Assembly: GCA_020831805.1 (NCBI GenBank)
Contig: JAFIFX010000003.1
Location: forward strand, 244,011 to 308,010
Length of the DNA: 64,000 nt
Direction: 5' to 3'
Origin: Planctomycetota bacterium
GTDB lineage: Bacteria; Planctomycetota; Phycisphaerae; Phycisphaerales; UBA1924
Under the pieces are notes generated by a model, which ran no database searches, had not been told where the DNA came from, and saw only the letters and a list, made by a program, of their open reading frames with translations. The position numbers and the translations under genes are program-made. This document shows, in pieces, positions 7,098-17,194 of this stretch. Numbering within the stretch: position 1 is the first letter of the stretch; each line of letters begins with the position of its first letter.

Positions 7098-10037
7098 TTA
7101 TGCGCCGGCGGCGGCAACCTGCCGCTGCTCGGGTTTCTGCTCGGGCTTGGGCCCGATCGCCTTGCTGATGATCGCTTCCTGCTCGTACTTGTGCTGGCTC
7201 TTGGAGCCCGTCGCCGGCGAGCCCGAACTCGGGCGCCCGATGAAAACTGGACGCTCACGCCCGAGCAGGGCCTGGACGCGGTCCGCGAAGAACAGGTAGG
7301 CCGCCGCGTTGTACGGCTCTTCCTGCACATAGACCAGTTCGGCGTCCGCCGGATACGCCGACAGGATCTCGCGGATCATCTCGGCGTGGAACGGGTAGAT
7401 CTGCTCCATGCGGATGATCGCGATGTCGTCCCGGTTGTTCTCTCGGCGGCGCTCATCCAGCTCGTAGTAGATCTTGCCGCAGCACACGACGACCCGCTTG
7501 ACGCCGGAACGCTCGGACCCTTCCTTCTCGAAGCGGGGGTCGTCGATGAACTCGCGGAAGCGGCCCTCGGTCAGCTCCGAGATCGGACTGGTCGGCACGC
7601 GGAGCAGGCTCTTCGGCGTCATGACGATCAGCGGCTTGCGGAAGTTGCGCTTGAGCTGGCGGCGGAGCATGTGGAAACACTGCGCCGCCGTGGTCGGGTA
7701 GACCACCTGCATGTTGTCGTTGCCGCAGAGCTTGAGGAATCGCTCCATGCGGGCCGACGAATGCTCCGGGCCGGCGCCCTCGTACCCGTGAGGAAGCAGC
7801 AGCACCAGCCCGGACCAACGCTCCCACTTGGTCTCGGCCGATGCGACGAACTGATCGATGATGACCTGCGCCCCGTTGACGAAGTCGCCGAACTGGGCTT
7901 CCCAGCAGACGAGCATCTTGGGGTCGCCCAGCGAGTAGCCGTAGTCAAAGGCCATCACCCCGTACTCGCTCAGCGGCGAGTCGTAGACGCAGAACCGGGC
8001 CTGGCGGGGCTTGCCGTCCGATCCCGGCGTCCCGGGCGGTGTATCGGTGCCCTCTTCGCCAATCTCGCGGATGTGGTTCAGGGGGGTATAGGGCTCGGCG
8101 GTCTCGAAATCACGGACCACGGCGTGGCGGTGGCTGAAGGTGCCCCGCCGGCTGTCCTGCCCGGACACGCGGATCGGGTGGCCTTCCAGCAGCAGGGTGC
8201 CGAACGCGAGCTGTTCGGCGTCCGCGTAGCTGATCAACTCCGCGTCCGCGAGCGCGGAACGCTCCTTGAAGAGTTTTTTGAGCTTGGGGTTGAGGTTGAA
8301 TCCGTCCGGGATGCGCCCGATCGCCTCGGACACCTCGCGGATGGCCTCGATCGTCGTCGCGGTCTCGCCGGGGTCGAAACTGAACGAGTGCGTCAGGCCG
8401 GTCCACCGTGCGCTGCCCGGGTCGATGGTCGGGTCGTTGGGCTGCTTCTTGGCCGCCTGCTGTGCTTTTTCCAGGGCCTCGTCGAGCCGGCCCTGGATGG
8501 CCTGGCGGTCGGCGTCGTTGATGACGCTCTCGTTCTGGAGCCGGTCGGCGTACACATCGAGCACGGAGGTCTTGTTCTTGATTTTCGCGGCCATCAGCGG
8601 CTGCGTGAAACTGGCCTCGTCCTGCTCGTTGTGGCCGTACTTGCGGTAGCAGACCAGATCGATGAACACATCCCGCTTGAAGCGCTGGCGGAACTCGGCC
8701 GCCATCTGGGCCACCGCGACCACGGCCTCGGGGTCCTCGCCGTTCACATGGAAGATCGGCGCATCGATGGACTTGCCGATATCGGTGCAGTATCGGCTGG
8801 ACCGGGCGTCCTCGGGCAGCGTGGTGAACCCGATCTGGTTGTTGACGACCACATGGATCGTGCCGCCCGTGGTGTAGCCCTCGAGTTGTGAGAAGTTGAG
8901 CACCTCCTGGACCACCCCTTGGCCGGCCACGGCCGCGTCACCGTGGATCAGGACCGGGATCACCCGTCGGCGGTCCTTGTCCCCGCGGAGCCGCTGCTTG
9001 GCCCGGCAACGCCCCTCGACCACGCCGTTGACCGCTTCGAGGTGCGAAGGGTTACTGGCCATCGCGAGGTGAATCATCCGACCGTCGGGCAGGCGGCGTG
9101 TGCCGGAGTAGCCGCGGTGGTACTTCACATCACCGGAACCGTCGGCGAACCCCTCGGTCCAGTTCTCCTCGAACTCGGTGAAGATCTGCTCGTAGGTCTT
9201 TCCCAGCACATTGTTGAGCACATTGAGCCGGCCGCGGTGGGCCATGCCGAGCACGATCTCTTCGACGCCGAGCGCGGCGGACGCCTCGATGACACGCTGC
9301 AACAGCGGGATCAACGACTCGGCGCCTTCCAGACTGAACCGCTTGTCGCCGGGGTACCGCTTCTGGAGGAACTTCTCGAAGGTCTCGGACTTGGTCAGGT
9401 GCTCGAGGATGGCCATCCGATCCTGGCGGCGCAGCTCGACCCGGCCGCCGCCCGACTCATACCGCTCGATCAGCCAGGCCCGCTGCTCCAGATCCGACAC
9501 ATGCATGAACTCGACCCCGATCGAGCCGCAGTACATCGCCTCGAGCCGGTCGATCAGTTCGCGCACGGTCACCGACTCGCCCAGCCCCATGGCCGTGCCG
9601 TCGACGACCCGCACAAGCTCGCGCTCGGTGATGTTGTGGTACTCGAGATCGAGCGCGGAAGGCCGCTCCCGCTCGCGGCCGAAAGGATCGATCCTGGCGT
9701 GGACATGGCCCTGGTCCCGGTACGCGCCGATCAGGTCATCGACGACCGCTTCGAACGGGGAGGCACGCCCGGCGGGGCGGCCGATGGTCGGGGAAATACG
9801 GACAGGGCCGGTGGTCGCCCACGGATGGGCCGCGGACGCCTCGGGCATCTGGACCACGCCGTTCTGGCCGAAGAGCTTCAGAGCCCCGGCCTGGGCCAGC
9901 TCGAAGCCCCGGAAGAACGCCTGCATCTCGGGACCGACCGACGACGGATCCTTCCGGAACAGCTCGTACTGCCCTTCCAGATACTCAGGATTCCACTGGT
10001 TGACGGCAGGAACAACGGGTCGAGGCGCGGCGCTCAT
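7098..10037 (-). CDS. sucA: 2-oxoglutarate dehydrogenase E1 component
   Basis: This is the ThDP-dependent decarboxylase that oxidises 2-oxoglutarate and reductively succinylates the E2 lipoyl group. The 979 residues include the N-terminal E1o segment (NQWNPEYLEGQYELFRKDP). Also present are MAHRGRLNVLNNV around the ThDP/substrate site, the metal/ThDP stretch GDAAVAGQGVVQEVLN, GHNEQDEASFTQP and the C-terminal transketolase-like half (LLLPHGYEGAGPEHSSAR). The ATG at 10037 was chosen over an upstream in-frame ATG because GAGGA lies 6 nt before it and family similarity begins at once. It is slightly longer than the E. coli enzyme and is followed by sucB. Confidence 0.96.
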   Translation of the reverse strand: MSAAPRPVVPAVNQWNPEYLEGQYELFRKDPSSVGPEMQAFFRGFELAQAGALKLFGQNGVVQMPEASAAHPWATTGPVRISPTIGRPAGRASPFEAVVDDLIGAYRDQGHVHARIDPFGRERERPSALDLEYHNITERELVRVVDGTAMGLGESVTVRELIDRLEAMYCGSIGVEFMHVSDLEQRAWLIERYESGGGRVELRRQDRMAILEHLTKSETFEKFLQKRYPGDKRFSLEGAESLIPLLQRVIEASAALGVEEIVLGMAHRGRLNVLNNVLGKTYEQIFTEFEENWTEGFADGSGDVKYHRGYSGTRRLPDGRMIHLAMASNPSHLEAVNGVVEGRCRAKQRLRGDKDRRRVIPVLIHGDAAVAGQGVVQEVLNFSQLEGYTTGGTIHVVVNNQIGFTTLPEDARSSRYCTDIGKSIDAPIFHVNGEDPEAVVAVAQMAAEFRQRFKRDVFIDLVCYRKYGHNEQDEASFTQPLMAAKIKNKTSVLDVYADRLQNESVINDADRQAIQGRLDEALEKAQQAAKKQPNDPTIDPGSARWTGLTHSFSFDPGETATTIEAIREVSEAIGRIPDGFNLNPKLKKLFKERSALADAELISYADAEQLAFGTLLLEGHPIRVSGQDSRRGTFSHRHAVVRDFETAEPYTPLNHIREIGEEGTDTPPGTPGSDGKPRQARFCVYDSPLSEYGVMAFDYGYSLGDPKMLVCWEAQFGDFVNGAQVIIDQFVASAETKWERWSGLVLLLPHGYEGAGPEHSSARMERFLKLCGNDNMQVVYPTTAAQCFHMLRRQLKRNFRKPLIVMTPKSLLRVPTSPISELTEGRFREFIDDPRFEKEGSERSGVKRVVVCCGKIYYELDERRRENNRDDIAIIRMEQIYPFHAEMIREILSAYPADAELVYVQEEPYNAAAYLFFADRVQALLGRERPVFIGRPSSGSPATGSKSQHKYEQEAIISKAIGPKPEQKPEQRQVAAAGA

Positions 10038-10241
10038 GGCAATCCTCAGCCGACCCACGGCCCCGCTTTTTCGCCGGCGGGAGCCGGGGATTCTCCGGAT
10101 ACACATCAGGGCACAGCGCCCTCAGCCAAACTCTAGTCACCACTATCGTCCTTTGCGCCCCTCAATCCATCCCAAATACCCAGCTTGGGCCCCTTTCCCG
10201 GCCCCGTGCCTGCAATTTCGGCCGATGGCCGGTTGCGGACC

Positions 10242-10255
10242 AGACCGATCGGTCT
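10242..10255. promoter_or_regulatory. TetR-type operator-like palindrome
   Basis: AGACCGATCGGTCT is a perfect 14-bp palindrome, extended by an A to the GGTCTA edge. It matches the TAGACC-N4-GGTCTA shape bound by several TetR-family repressors. It lies between the pstB stop and sucA, about 205 bp upstream of the sucA start and within reach of a sucA promoter. No TetR gene is in the window. Confidence 0.4.
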
Positions 10256-10298
10256 ATGACGGCGCAGGCACACATCCGGCAAGCTTTCGGGGCTTCAC

Positions 10299-11219
10299 TC
10301 AGCCGAAGCGTCCGGTCACATACTGCTCGGTTTCGGGCAGGGCCGGGGTCTGGAATATGTCCGCCGTCGGCCCGTACTCGACGAGCCGGCCCAGATACAT
10401 GAAGGCGGTGTTTTTACTCACCCGGGCGGCCTGCTGCATGTTGTGGGTCACGATGAGCACCGTGTACTTTTCCGCGATCTGGGTGATCAGTTCCTCGATG
10501 CGGAGCGTGGCGATGGGGTCCAGGGCCGAGCAGGGCTCGTCGAGCAGGAGGACCTCCGGGTCCGCCACGATCGCCCGGGCGATGCACAACCGCTGCTGCT
10601 GACCGCCCGAGAGGCCCAGGGCGGACTGCTTGAGCCGGTCCTTGACCTCGTCCCAGATCGCGGCCGACCGGAGGGACCGCTCGCAGGCCTCCTCGAGCAC
10701 CCGGCGCCGGTTCTCGCCGTCGATGCGGAGTGGGTAAACCACATTCTCGTAGATCGACATCGGGAAGGGGTTGGGCTTCTGGAAGACCATGCCCAGCCGC
10801 TTGCGAAGCCCGATGACATCGACATCCGGGGCATAGATGGGCGACCCGTTCAGCCGCATCCGGCCATCGACGCGGACCCCGCCGATGAGGTCGTTCATCC
10901 GGTTGATCGATCGGAGCAGGGTGGACTTGCCGCAGCCGGACGGGCCGATAAGCGCGGTGACCTCACCGCGGGGGATCTTCATGTTGATGTCGTAAATCGC
11001 CTGGGCCTGACCGTACCACAGGTTGAACGAGTCGATCTCGATCACCCCGTCGCAGTCCTTGAGCGACGCATGGACAGACGGATCCACCGGCTCGCCGCGC
11101 CGGATGGCCTCGATGACCCGATACTCGACCCGTTGGGTCTTCTCGGGCTCGGTCTGGAAGGCCACATGACGGAGGCCCTGGGTCGGTTTCTCACTCATTT
11201 CAGTACCAGCGTAGGGCAT
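10299..11219 (-). CDS. pstB: Phosphate ABC transporter ATP-binding protein
   Basis: This is the cytoplasmic ATPase that drives high-affinity phosphate import through PstCA. It has Walker [10 protein letters not shown] (residues 92-100), the PstB-typical Q-loop [16 protein letters not shown], signature LSGGQQQR, Walker [14 protein letters not shown] and the H-loop THNMQQA. About 57 residues precede the usual PstB start, an N-terminal extension of unknown role ([23 protein letters not shown]). The first ATG is preferred because GAGGT, overlapping the pstA stop, lies 5 nt upstream. It is the last gene of the visible pst cluster; no phoU follows. Confidence 0.96.
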   Translation of the reverse strand: MPYAGTEMSEKPTQGLRHVAFQTEPEKTQRVEYRVIEAIRRGEPVDPSVHASLKDCDGVIEIDSFNLWYGQAQAIYDINMKIPRGEVTALIGPSGCGKSTLLRSINRMNDLIGGVRVDGRMRLNGSPIYAPDVDVIGLRKRLGMVFQKPNPFPMSIYENVVYPLRIDGENRRRVLEEACERSLRSAAIWDEVKDRLKQSALGLSGGQQQRLCIARAIVADPEVLLLDEPCSALDPIATLRIEELITQIAEKYTVLIVTHNMQQAARVSKNTAFMYLGRLVEYGPTADIFQTPALPETEQYVTGRFG

Positions 11220-11226
11220 CGGGACC

Positions 11227-13398
11227 TCACACCGTCGATCCGGTCAGGCGGGCGCGGAGTCGGGCACGAATGATGATGGCCACGAGGTTCAGGGCCAGCA
11301 CGATCGCCAAGAGCAGCAGCGTGGTCGTCCAGACCAGCGGCCGGGCCGCCTGGGAGTCCGGGCTCTGGAACCCCAGGTCATAAATGTGGAAGCCCAGGTG
11401 CATGAAGCTGCGATCCAGATGCAGATAGGGGGCTTCTCCGGACACAGGCAGATCCTGATTCAGCTTGACGGCACCGACCAGCATCAGCGGTGCGACCTCG
11501 CCCGCCCCGCGGGCCATCGCCAGGATCGCCCCGGTCAGGATGCCGGGCAGGGCGCCGGGGATGACGATCCGGCGCAGGGTCTGCCACTTGCTCGCGCCGC
11601 AGCCGTAGCTGCCCTCCCGCATCGAGTTGGGCACCGAGGCGATCGCTTCCTCCGTGGACACGATGACCACGGGCAGGGTCAGCAACGCCAGCGTCAGCGC
11701 GGCCCAGAGCATCCCGCGGCTGCCGAAGGTCGGGGAGCCGTCCGCGGCCCGGGCCTCGAAGAAGCCAGTAAAGTACGGCGTGCGGACCACCAGCGTCACC
11801 GCGAGGACCAGCGTCATCGTCCACAACGCCCAGCCCGAACGACGCAGGACGATCTGCGCTTTGCTCGGCTCCGTGCCCGGCACGGGACGGGACCAGACCC
11901 CGCAGGCATACGCCATGATCATCGCGGCCACGGTCGTGCCCAGCCCGGCCCACCACCACACCGGGGGCAGCCGGACCTCGGGCGCGGGCCCCGCGTCGAC
12001 GAAGGCCCCAACGGTGTAGCAGAAGAAGCCCAGCCCGAACACGCCGTAGACGATGCTGGGGACACCGGCGAGGTTGTTGACCGCGATGCGGATGGTGCTC
12101 GTGATGATGCCCTGGGGGGCGTATTCGCGCAGGTAGAGCGCCGCGATCACGCCGAGCGGGGTCACCGTGATCGTCAGCAGCAGCGTGAGCATCACCGTGC
12201 CCACGATGACCGGGAAGACGCCGCCCTCGGTGTTCGCCTCGCGCGGCCGGGTGCTCAGGAACTCCCACCAGCGGCTCAGAAACACGCCGACCTTCTGACC
12301 CGTGCCCATCGCGTTGGTGTCCACGATGCGGACGACCTGAGAGAGCTGGATCGGGTTGTCGGGCTCGATCTGGCGCGCCGGCGCGAATCGTCCCTCGGTG
12401 GGCTCGACGATGATCAGACGCTGGCGGGCGTCGAACGCCTCCTTCTCACGGATCGTCGCGAGAATCCGGTCGTACTCCGCCTGGAGTTCAACCTCACGCT
12501 GGGCGGTGCGGTCGCGGAGGGACGCCAGCTCGGCCTCGGTCATCGTCGCGCCACGCCACGGGGCATGGAGCAGACACCCAAGGATCCCGATGAACGCACC
12601 GAGGAAACAGAACAGGCGGACCACACGCACCCACCGGCCCGACACGCTGTGCCCGTTGGCACGCCGGCCGACCGCCACGCCGACGCCCAGCAGGCCGAGC
12701 ACCGCCGCCGCGGCCCCAACAAACGCCGGAAGCGGCATCGGCGAACCGATGCGATCGGTCCGCTGCATGTCCAGCTCGACGCTGCGGACGCGGAGCCGCT
12801 GGCGTTCCATCTCCCGATTGACGCGTCCGAGGTCCTGACGCATGAGCCGCTCGACCTCGGCGCGTCGTTGGCGGGCCGAGGCGTGCTCGGCGTGGTAGTA
12901 CGCCATCACGGCCTCGTAACCCTCGGCCACAACACGCTGCTCCCCGTCGATCACCTCGACGGCACGCTCTGGCACGCCGAACCACACGCTCCAGGCCTCC
13001 CGCTCCACCATGACCGCGCCCGGGGGCGTCTCGATGGAGGCGATGTCGGCGTGGGACACCCAGCGGAAGGGCTCCCGGCCGATGTCCCGGTTGCCGGTGC
13101 GATACAGGGTTCTGGCCGGCTCGTCGTCCTCCGCCGTCCGGATGCCCAGGAAGACCGAACCATCCTGGAGCGTGACCTGCTCGACCGGACGGGGCCAAAA
13201 GGTGGTCATGCCGTGCGTGACAATCATCCCCACCAGCCCGATGATCATGACCAGGCAGACCACCAGGGCCCCCCCGGTCAGCCAGATCATCGGCTCGCCC
13301 CGCGCGCTCAGGGGGGTGCTCCGCATCTCCAGCGGCTTGCCGGGAGGCCTCGCGCCGTTGGCAGCAGGCACCACTCGATCGCCCACCATCCGGCTCAT
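11227..13398 (-). CDS. pstA: Phosphate ABC transporter permease PstA, long form
   Basis: This inner-membrane permease pairs with PstC. The C-terminal 320 residues form the classic core, with the EAA loop [25 protein letters not shown] contacting PstB. The remaining roughly 400 residues exceed the usual 280-300-residue PstA. They comprise an N-terminal helix (about 38-60), a soluble stretch with [14 protein letters not shown] and [22 protein letters not shown], a predicted coiled coil (about 180-215), two helices (about 225-285) and another coiled coil (about 288-320). Comparable enlarged PstA proteins occur in some proteobacteria. The start overlaps the pstC stop by 4 nt (ATGA), so translation is probably coupled. 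Confidence 0.92.
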   Translation of the reverse strand: MSRMVGDRVVPAANGARPPGKPLEMRSTPLSARGEPMIWLTGGALVVCLVMIIGLVGMIVTHGMTTFWPRPVEQVTLQDGSVFLGIRTAEDDEPARTLYRTGNRDIGREPFRWVSHADIASIETPPGAVMVEREAWSVWFGVPERAVEVIDGEQRVVAEGYEAVMAYYHAEHASARQRRAEVERLMRQDLGRVNREMERQRLRVRSVELDMQRTDRIGSPMPLPAFVGAAAAVLGLLGVGVAVGRRANGHSVSGRWVRVVRLFCFLGAFIGILGCLLHAPWRGATMTEAELASLRDRTAQREVELQAEYDRILATIREKEAFDARQRLIIVEPTEGRFAPARQIEPDNPIQLSQVVRIVDTNAMGTGQKVGVFLSRWWEFLSTRPREANTEGGVFPVIVGTVMLTLLLTITVTPLGVIAALYLREYAPQGIITSTIRIAVNNLAGVPSIVYGVFGLGFFCYTVGAFVDAGPAPEVRLPPVWWWAGLGTTVAAMIMAYACGVWSRPVPGTEPSKAQIVLRRSGWALWTMTLVLAVTLVVRTPYFTGFFEARAADGSPTFGSRGMLWAALTLALLTLPVVIVSTEEAIASVPNSMREGSYGCGASKWQTLRRIVIPGALPGILTGAILAMARGAGEVAPLMLVGAVKLNQDLPVSGEAPYLHLDRSFMHLGFHIYDLGFQSPDSQAARPLVWTTTLLLLAIVLALNLVAIIIRARLRARLTGSTV

Positions 13399-15977
13399 AG
13401 TCCCGCCGTCCTTGACCGGACCACCTGCCGCACGACCTCGGCGCAGGTATTGATCACAAAGGTCATCAGGAAGAGCACCAGCCCGCAGAGGAACAGCACG
13501 CGGTAGTGCGTGCCGCCCTTCGGCGCCTCGGGCAGTTCGACGGCGATGTTGGCCGAAAGCGTCCGGAACCCGCCGAAGATGTTCCAGCTCATCTCGGGTG
13601 TGTTGCCCGTGGCCATCAGGACGATCATGGTCTCCCCCGCCGCCCGGCCGAACCCGATCATGCAGGCGGAGAAGATGCCCGAGCCGGCGACCGGGATGAC
13701 GATCCGCATCGCCGTCTGCCAGGGCGTCGCGCCCGCACCGAGCGAAGCCGCCCGGAGCGAATCCGGCACCGCCCGTAGCGAGTCCTCGGAGATGGTGTAG
13801 ATGATCGGGATCACCGCGAAGCCCATGATCATCGCCACGACCAGCGTGTTGCGCGGCGAGAACGGGCCGAAGATCGAGTCGCGCGGGTCAAAGCCCATGC
13901 TGTCCAATCCGATCGCAAGACCGAACGAAGCCAAGCCGACCAGCAACAGCATCACCAGCAGGCGTGCGAGGACGAACACCGCCCCGAAAAGGGCCGTCCG
14001 TCCACGCAGCAGCGCGTCGATGCGCCGGCCAAACAAGACAGACTGGATCACCGCCAGGACGATGGCCGCCGGCCCGAGCAACACCACGAACCATCCCGGC
14101 CAGCCAGGGCCGTACTCGCTGGCCAGCCACCGGCGCATGTCGACCTGCAAGCCGATGCCCGCCGACTCCGGCGGCGCGAAGAGCGCCCGCTCGAACCAGG
14201 GTCCCATCGCGACCGCGGCCGCGACGCCGAAGCCGCACGCCGCGAGCACCAGCAGCAGGTGCTGGCCCGACCGCATCCGCTTGCGCAGCGAGAGCGGCAC
14301 CAACTGCCACAGATGGGCCGAGAGCAGGACCGCCACCGGGATGGTCCCGATCCCCACCAGCACCGAAGGCAGCCACTCCCGCACGAACGGTGCGACGATG
14401 ATCGCGGCGACAAAGCCCAGTACGACCGAAGGCAGCGAGGCCATGATCTCCACGCCGGGCTTGACCACGCGCCGGACCCGATGGCTGAGGAACTCGCTCG
14501 TGTAGACCGCCGCGAGCACGCCCATCGGCACCGCGAAGAGCATCGCGAACACGGTCGCCTTGAGCGAGCCGAAGATCAGCGGCACCAGGCTGAGCTTGGT
14601 CTCCGATGCGTCGTCGCCGGCCGAGGATTGGTAGACGAACTCAGGCTCGGCCAGGCCCTCGTAGTGGACCCTGCCGAACAGCGCCTTGAAGGAGAACTGC
14701 GGGAACCCGGGGGCCAGCGACCGGTGCATGTACGAACCGTCAGAGCCCAGCACGAGCAGGCCATTGTTCCGCGGGAACAGCCGGGCGACCGCGGCCCCGG
14801 GCAAGCCCGCGTCGAACGAGGTCACGACCTTCTCCGAGGTCATGTGACGCACCCGGACGCCGCCATCGGCCCCGAGGATGACAATGGACCGGTCCCGCAC
14901 GCTGGGCGACATCTCGATCACGGCCGAGTCCGCCCCTTCGACCTCGTGCGACATGACCAGCCGCCGAACCCGGGACAACGCCCCTTCCTCGTCAAAGCCC
15001 GCCACATGCCACGAACGGACCATGCCGTGCTCGTCGCCGAGCAACAGCGTCTGGGCCCCGAGCAGCATGTTCGCCGCCGTGACCGTCACGCCTTCTGGAA
15101 CCCCCCGGATGGTTTCGGCCCGCTCGTACGCGCTGCCGGCGCGGGCGTATCGGCGCACGGTCCCGTCCGGGTCGACCAGGAGCACATGCTCGGAGTCGGC
15201 CGTCACGAACGCCCATCGGGGCACGGCGTCCGGCTCGACCGAGAAGGTGCTCGCGCTCAGTCGAGTCGTCGGCGCCCCGCCGCCCAGCGGCCGGATCGTC
15301 CGCACGGTGTTCACCGCGACCGTCCCGTCCTCCCGAACGGCCAGCAGCACCGTCCGTCCGGTCGGGTCGATGCGGTAGTCGATCCGAACGACAGCCCCGG
15401 AACCATCAGCCAGCGCGACCGGGGCCCCCATCTCGACCGACATCGTGGTCCGGCGGGCCCGGCCGGTTTCGGTCACCTCGAAGATGTCCCCGTTCTCGCT
15501 CCAGACTTCCCCCGGGCGCCGGGCCGGATCCGCCCGGACCGTGGTGGAGCGAAATCCGATCGAGCCGAGCCGGACCGTGCCGTTCTCGTGACCCGTGGCG
15601 ACCAACTGGCCGTTGCGGGCCACGCTGATCACGGTGGTGGCGGCGTCGCGCGTCAGGCCCACCGGCTCGCCGAGCGGCGAACCGTCGGACATCAGGTACG
15701 CGCGGACCGTGCCCTCCGAATCCACCACGGCCATCGCCAGCCGGTACTGGTCCAGCACGACCGGGCCGGCCGGGACCGACGCGGCCACCTCGGCCCGCTC
15801 CCCGACCGTGCCACGCGTGAACAGCGGCAGGACGACATACGCCAAATAGACGCAGATGCCCAGCACGGCCACGATGACAAGGAACCCGCCGGTGCTGATC
15901 ACCAGCTCAGCCAGCCGATCCGTCGCGTGCACCCGACGGCTCACCCGTCGTGGCGATTGTCGGGCCGGTTGGTCCAT
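13395..15977 (-). CDS. pstC: Phosphate ABC transporter permease PstC with large extracytoplasmic domain
   Basis: This is the partner permease of PstA. After an N-terminal helix (about 24-48) comes a region of roughly 400 residues with beta-propeller-like repeats. Examples are VDSEGTVRAYLMSDGSPLGEP, ARNGQLVATGHENGTVRLGS and LVDPDGTVRRY. Permease helices and the EAA loop LRAASLGAGATPWQTAMRIVIPV follow. Ordinary PstC has about 300 residues; this long propeller-bearing form is known from some other bacteria. The start could be the ATG at 15977 (AGGA 10 nt upstream) or a TTG at 16001 with no ribosome site; I chose the ATG. Confidence 0.92.
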   Translation of the reverse strand: MDQPARQSPRRVSRRVHATDRLAELVISTGGFLVIVAVLGICVYLAYVVLPLFTRGTVGERAEVAASVPAGPVVLDQYRLAMAVVDSEGTVRAYLMSDGSPLGEPVGLTRDAATTVISVARNGQLVATGHENGTVRLGSIGFRSTTVRADPARRPGEVWSENGDIFEVTETGRARRTTMSVEMGAPVALADGSGAVVRIDYRIDPTGRTVLLAVREDGTVAVNTVRTIRPLGGGAPTTRLSASTFSVEPDAVPRWAFVTADSEHVLLVDPDGTVRRYARAGSAYERAETIRGVPEGVTVTAANMLLGAQTLLLGDEHGMVRSWHVAGFDEEGALSRVRRLVMSHEVEGADSAVIEMSPSVRDRSIVILGADGGVRVRHMTSEKVVTSFDAGLPGAAVARLFPRNNGLLVLGSDGSYMHRSLAPGFPQFSFKALFGRVHYEGLAEPEFVYQSSAGDDASETKLSLVPLIFGSLKATVFAMLFAVPMGVLAAVYTSEFLSHRVRRVVKPGVEIMASLPSVVLGFVAAIIVAPFVREWLPSVLVGIGTIPVAVLLSAHLWQLVPLSLRKRMRSGQHLLLVLAACGFGVAAAVAMGPWFERALFAPPESAGIGLQVDMRRWLASEYGPGWPGWFVVLLGPAAIVLAVIQSVLFGRRIDALLRGRTALFGAVFVLARLLVMLLLVGLASFGLAIGLDSMGFDPRDSIFGPFSPRNTLVVAMIMGFAVIPIIYTISEDSLRAVPDSLRAASLGAGATPWQTAMRIVIPVAGSGIFSACMIGFGRAAGETMIVLMATGNTPEMSWNIFGGFRTLSANIAVELPEAPKGGTHYRVLFLCGLVLFLMTFVINTCAEVVRQVVRSRTAGL

Positions 15978-16015
15978 CGCGCGGTGATCCTGCGGGTTCA
16001 AGATCGGTACTGGAG

Positions 16016-16040
16016 GAAAAAGACCGGGACGCCCGCGTCC
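16016..16040 (-). terminator. Possible attenuating terminator between pstS and pstC
   Basis: On the minus strand GGACGC-GG-GCGTCC (complement of 16027-16040; effectively a 5-bp stem with a CGGG loop) is followed within 4 nt by TCTTTTTCC. Placed just after pstS, it could let more binding protein than permease be made, as in many ABC operons. Confidence 0.4.
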
Positions 16041-16091
16041 GCGGACGCCCCGACGATAGCCGTGGAATGAGCGTCGGTGAACCGCCGGCGA

Positions 16092-17063
16092 TCAGAAGTC
16101 CGGGGTGATCCCGCAGGCCTTGAGGTCCTCGCGAGCCACATGCGCGGAAACCGGGAAGAACCCGTCCTTGAGGACCACTTCCTGACCCTGGCGGCTGAAC
16201 ATGAGCTTGACGAACTCCGCCCGCAGCGGGTCCAGCCCGTTGATCGGATCGGCGTTGACATAGACATACAGGAACCGGGCCAGGGGGTACTCGCCCGTGT
16301 TCGCGTACTCCGCCGTCGGGGGCACGGCCTCGCCGCCGTCCACCGAGATCCGGAGCATCTTCACGTCCGCGGTCGCGTACCCCACGCCGGAATAACCCAT
16401 CGAGTAGCGGTCGGTCGCGATGCCCTGAACCACCGCGGACGAACCGGGCTGCTCCTTGACGGTGTCCTTGAAGTCATGGCCCTGCAGCGCGACGGACTTG
16501 AAGAAGCCGTAGGTGCCCGAAGCCGAGTTGCGACCGTACAGGCCGATCGGCCGGTTACGCCACGCGGGGTCGTTCACCCCCAGATCACCCCAGGTCATGT
16601 CCCGGTTGGTCACGGAGAAGACCTGGGTCAACTGCTCGATGGAGATCTCATCCAGCGGGCAGTCCCGGTGGACAAAGACCGCCAGCGCGTCGATCCCGGG
16701 GCGCAGAGCGACGGGCTCGTAGCCGAAGTTGGCCACGAAGCGGTCGATTTCCGATGACCGCATCGGCCGGCTCATCGGGCCGAAGTGGGCCTGACCCTGG
16801 ATCAGGGCGGGGGGTGCGGTCGAGGAGCCCTTGCCCTCGACCTCGATCTGGGAAGCGGGGTAAAATACCTTGAACTCTTCGCCCCAGAGCGTCATCAGGT
16901 TATTCATGGTGTCCGACCCGATGCTCTTGACGCTCCCTGACACCGCGCTGGCAGCCCGGTATGTGGCCAGATCAGGGTCAATGTCGCCCGCCCCGATCGC
17001 CGCGGGAGTCATCAGGCCGGCCAGAAGGGCGGCGGCGAACACTCGCTTCATCATTCCAAGCAT
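16092..17063 (-). CDS. pstS: Phosphate-binding protein PstS
   Basis: This is the periplasmic binding protein that captures phosphate and delivers it to PstCA. The 323-residue product starts with a signal peptide (MMKRVFAAALLAGLMTPAAIGA). It has the phosphate-site features GSDTMNNLMTLWGEEF, EGKGSSTAPPALIQG, FGPMSRPM and GRNSASGTYGFFKSV, in which Ser, Asp and Arg hold the anion. The ATG at 17063 is favoured by GGAG about 9 nt upstream; an in-frame ATG 36 nt earlier lacks one. It heads pstSCAB and has Pho-box-like repeats upstream. Confidence 0.95.
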   Translation of the reverse strand: MLGMMKRVFAAALLAGLMTPAAIGAGDIDPDLATYRAASAVSGSVKSIGSDTMNNLMTLWGEEFKVFYPASQIEVEGKGSSTAPPALIQGQAHFGPMSRPMRSSEIDRFVANFGYEPVALRPGIDALAVFVHRDCPLDEISIEQLTQVFSVTNRDMTWGDLGVNDPAWRNRPIGLYGRNSASGTYGFFKSVALQGHDFKDTVKEQPGSSAVVQGIATDRYSMGYSGVGYATADVKMLRISVDGGEAVPPTAEYANTGEYPLARFLYVYVNADPINGLDPLRAEFVKLMFSRQGQEVVLKDGFFPVSAHVAREDLKACGITPDF

Positions 17064-17131
17064 GTCAGCAGCTCCGTTCTTGGTGTGGGATGCAACCAAC
17101 GGAATGGTCGCAGCCCCGGAGCGGAAAGCGC

Positions 17132-17171
17132 GTGAAGTAGCCGTGAAGACTTTGTAAAGATCTTCATGAAG
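17132..17171 (-). promoter_or_regulatory. Pho-box-like direct repeats upstream of pstS
   Basis: Read on the minus strand there are CTTCAT, CTTTAC, CTTCAC and CTTCAC at complements of 17166-17171, 17154-17159, 17143-17148 and 17132-17137. The spacings are 12, 11 and 11 bp. PhoB/PhoP response regulators bind half-sites repeated every 11 bp, although their consensus hexamers differ (CTGTCAT or TTAACA). The position, 69-108 bp before the pstS start, suits control by phosphate starvation. Confidence 0.55.
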
Positions 17172-17194
17172 CTCATGTTTATGAGTGTATCCAC

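Noticed and set aside
17162..17185. CTTCATGAAG and CTCAT-GTTT-ATGAG inverted repeats near pstS as a terminator for gpx
   Set aside because: Stems are only 5 bp and no T-tract follows on the minus strand. The 11-bp phasing of CTTYAC explains the region better.
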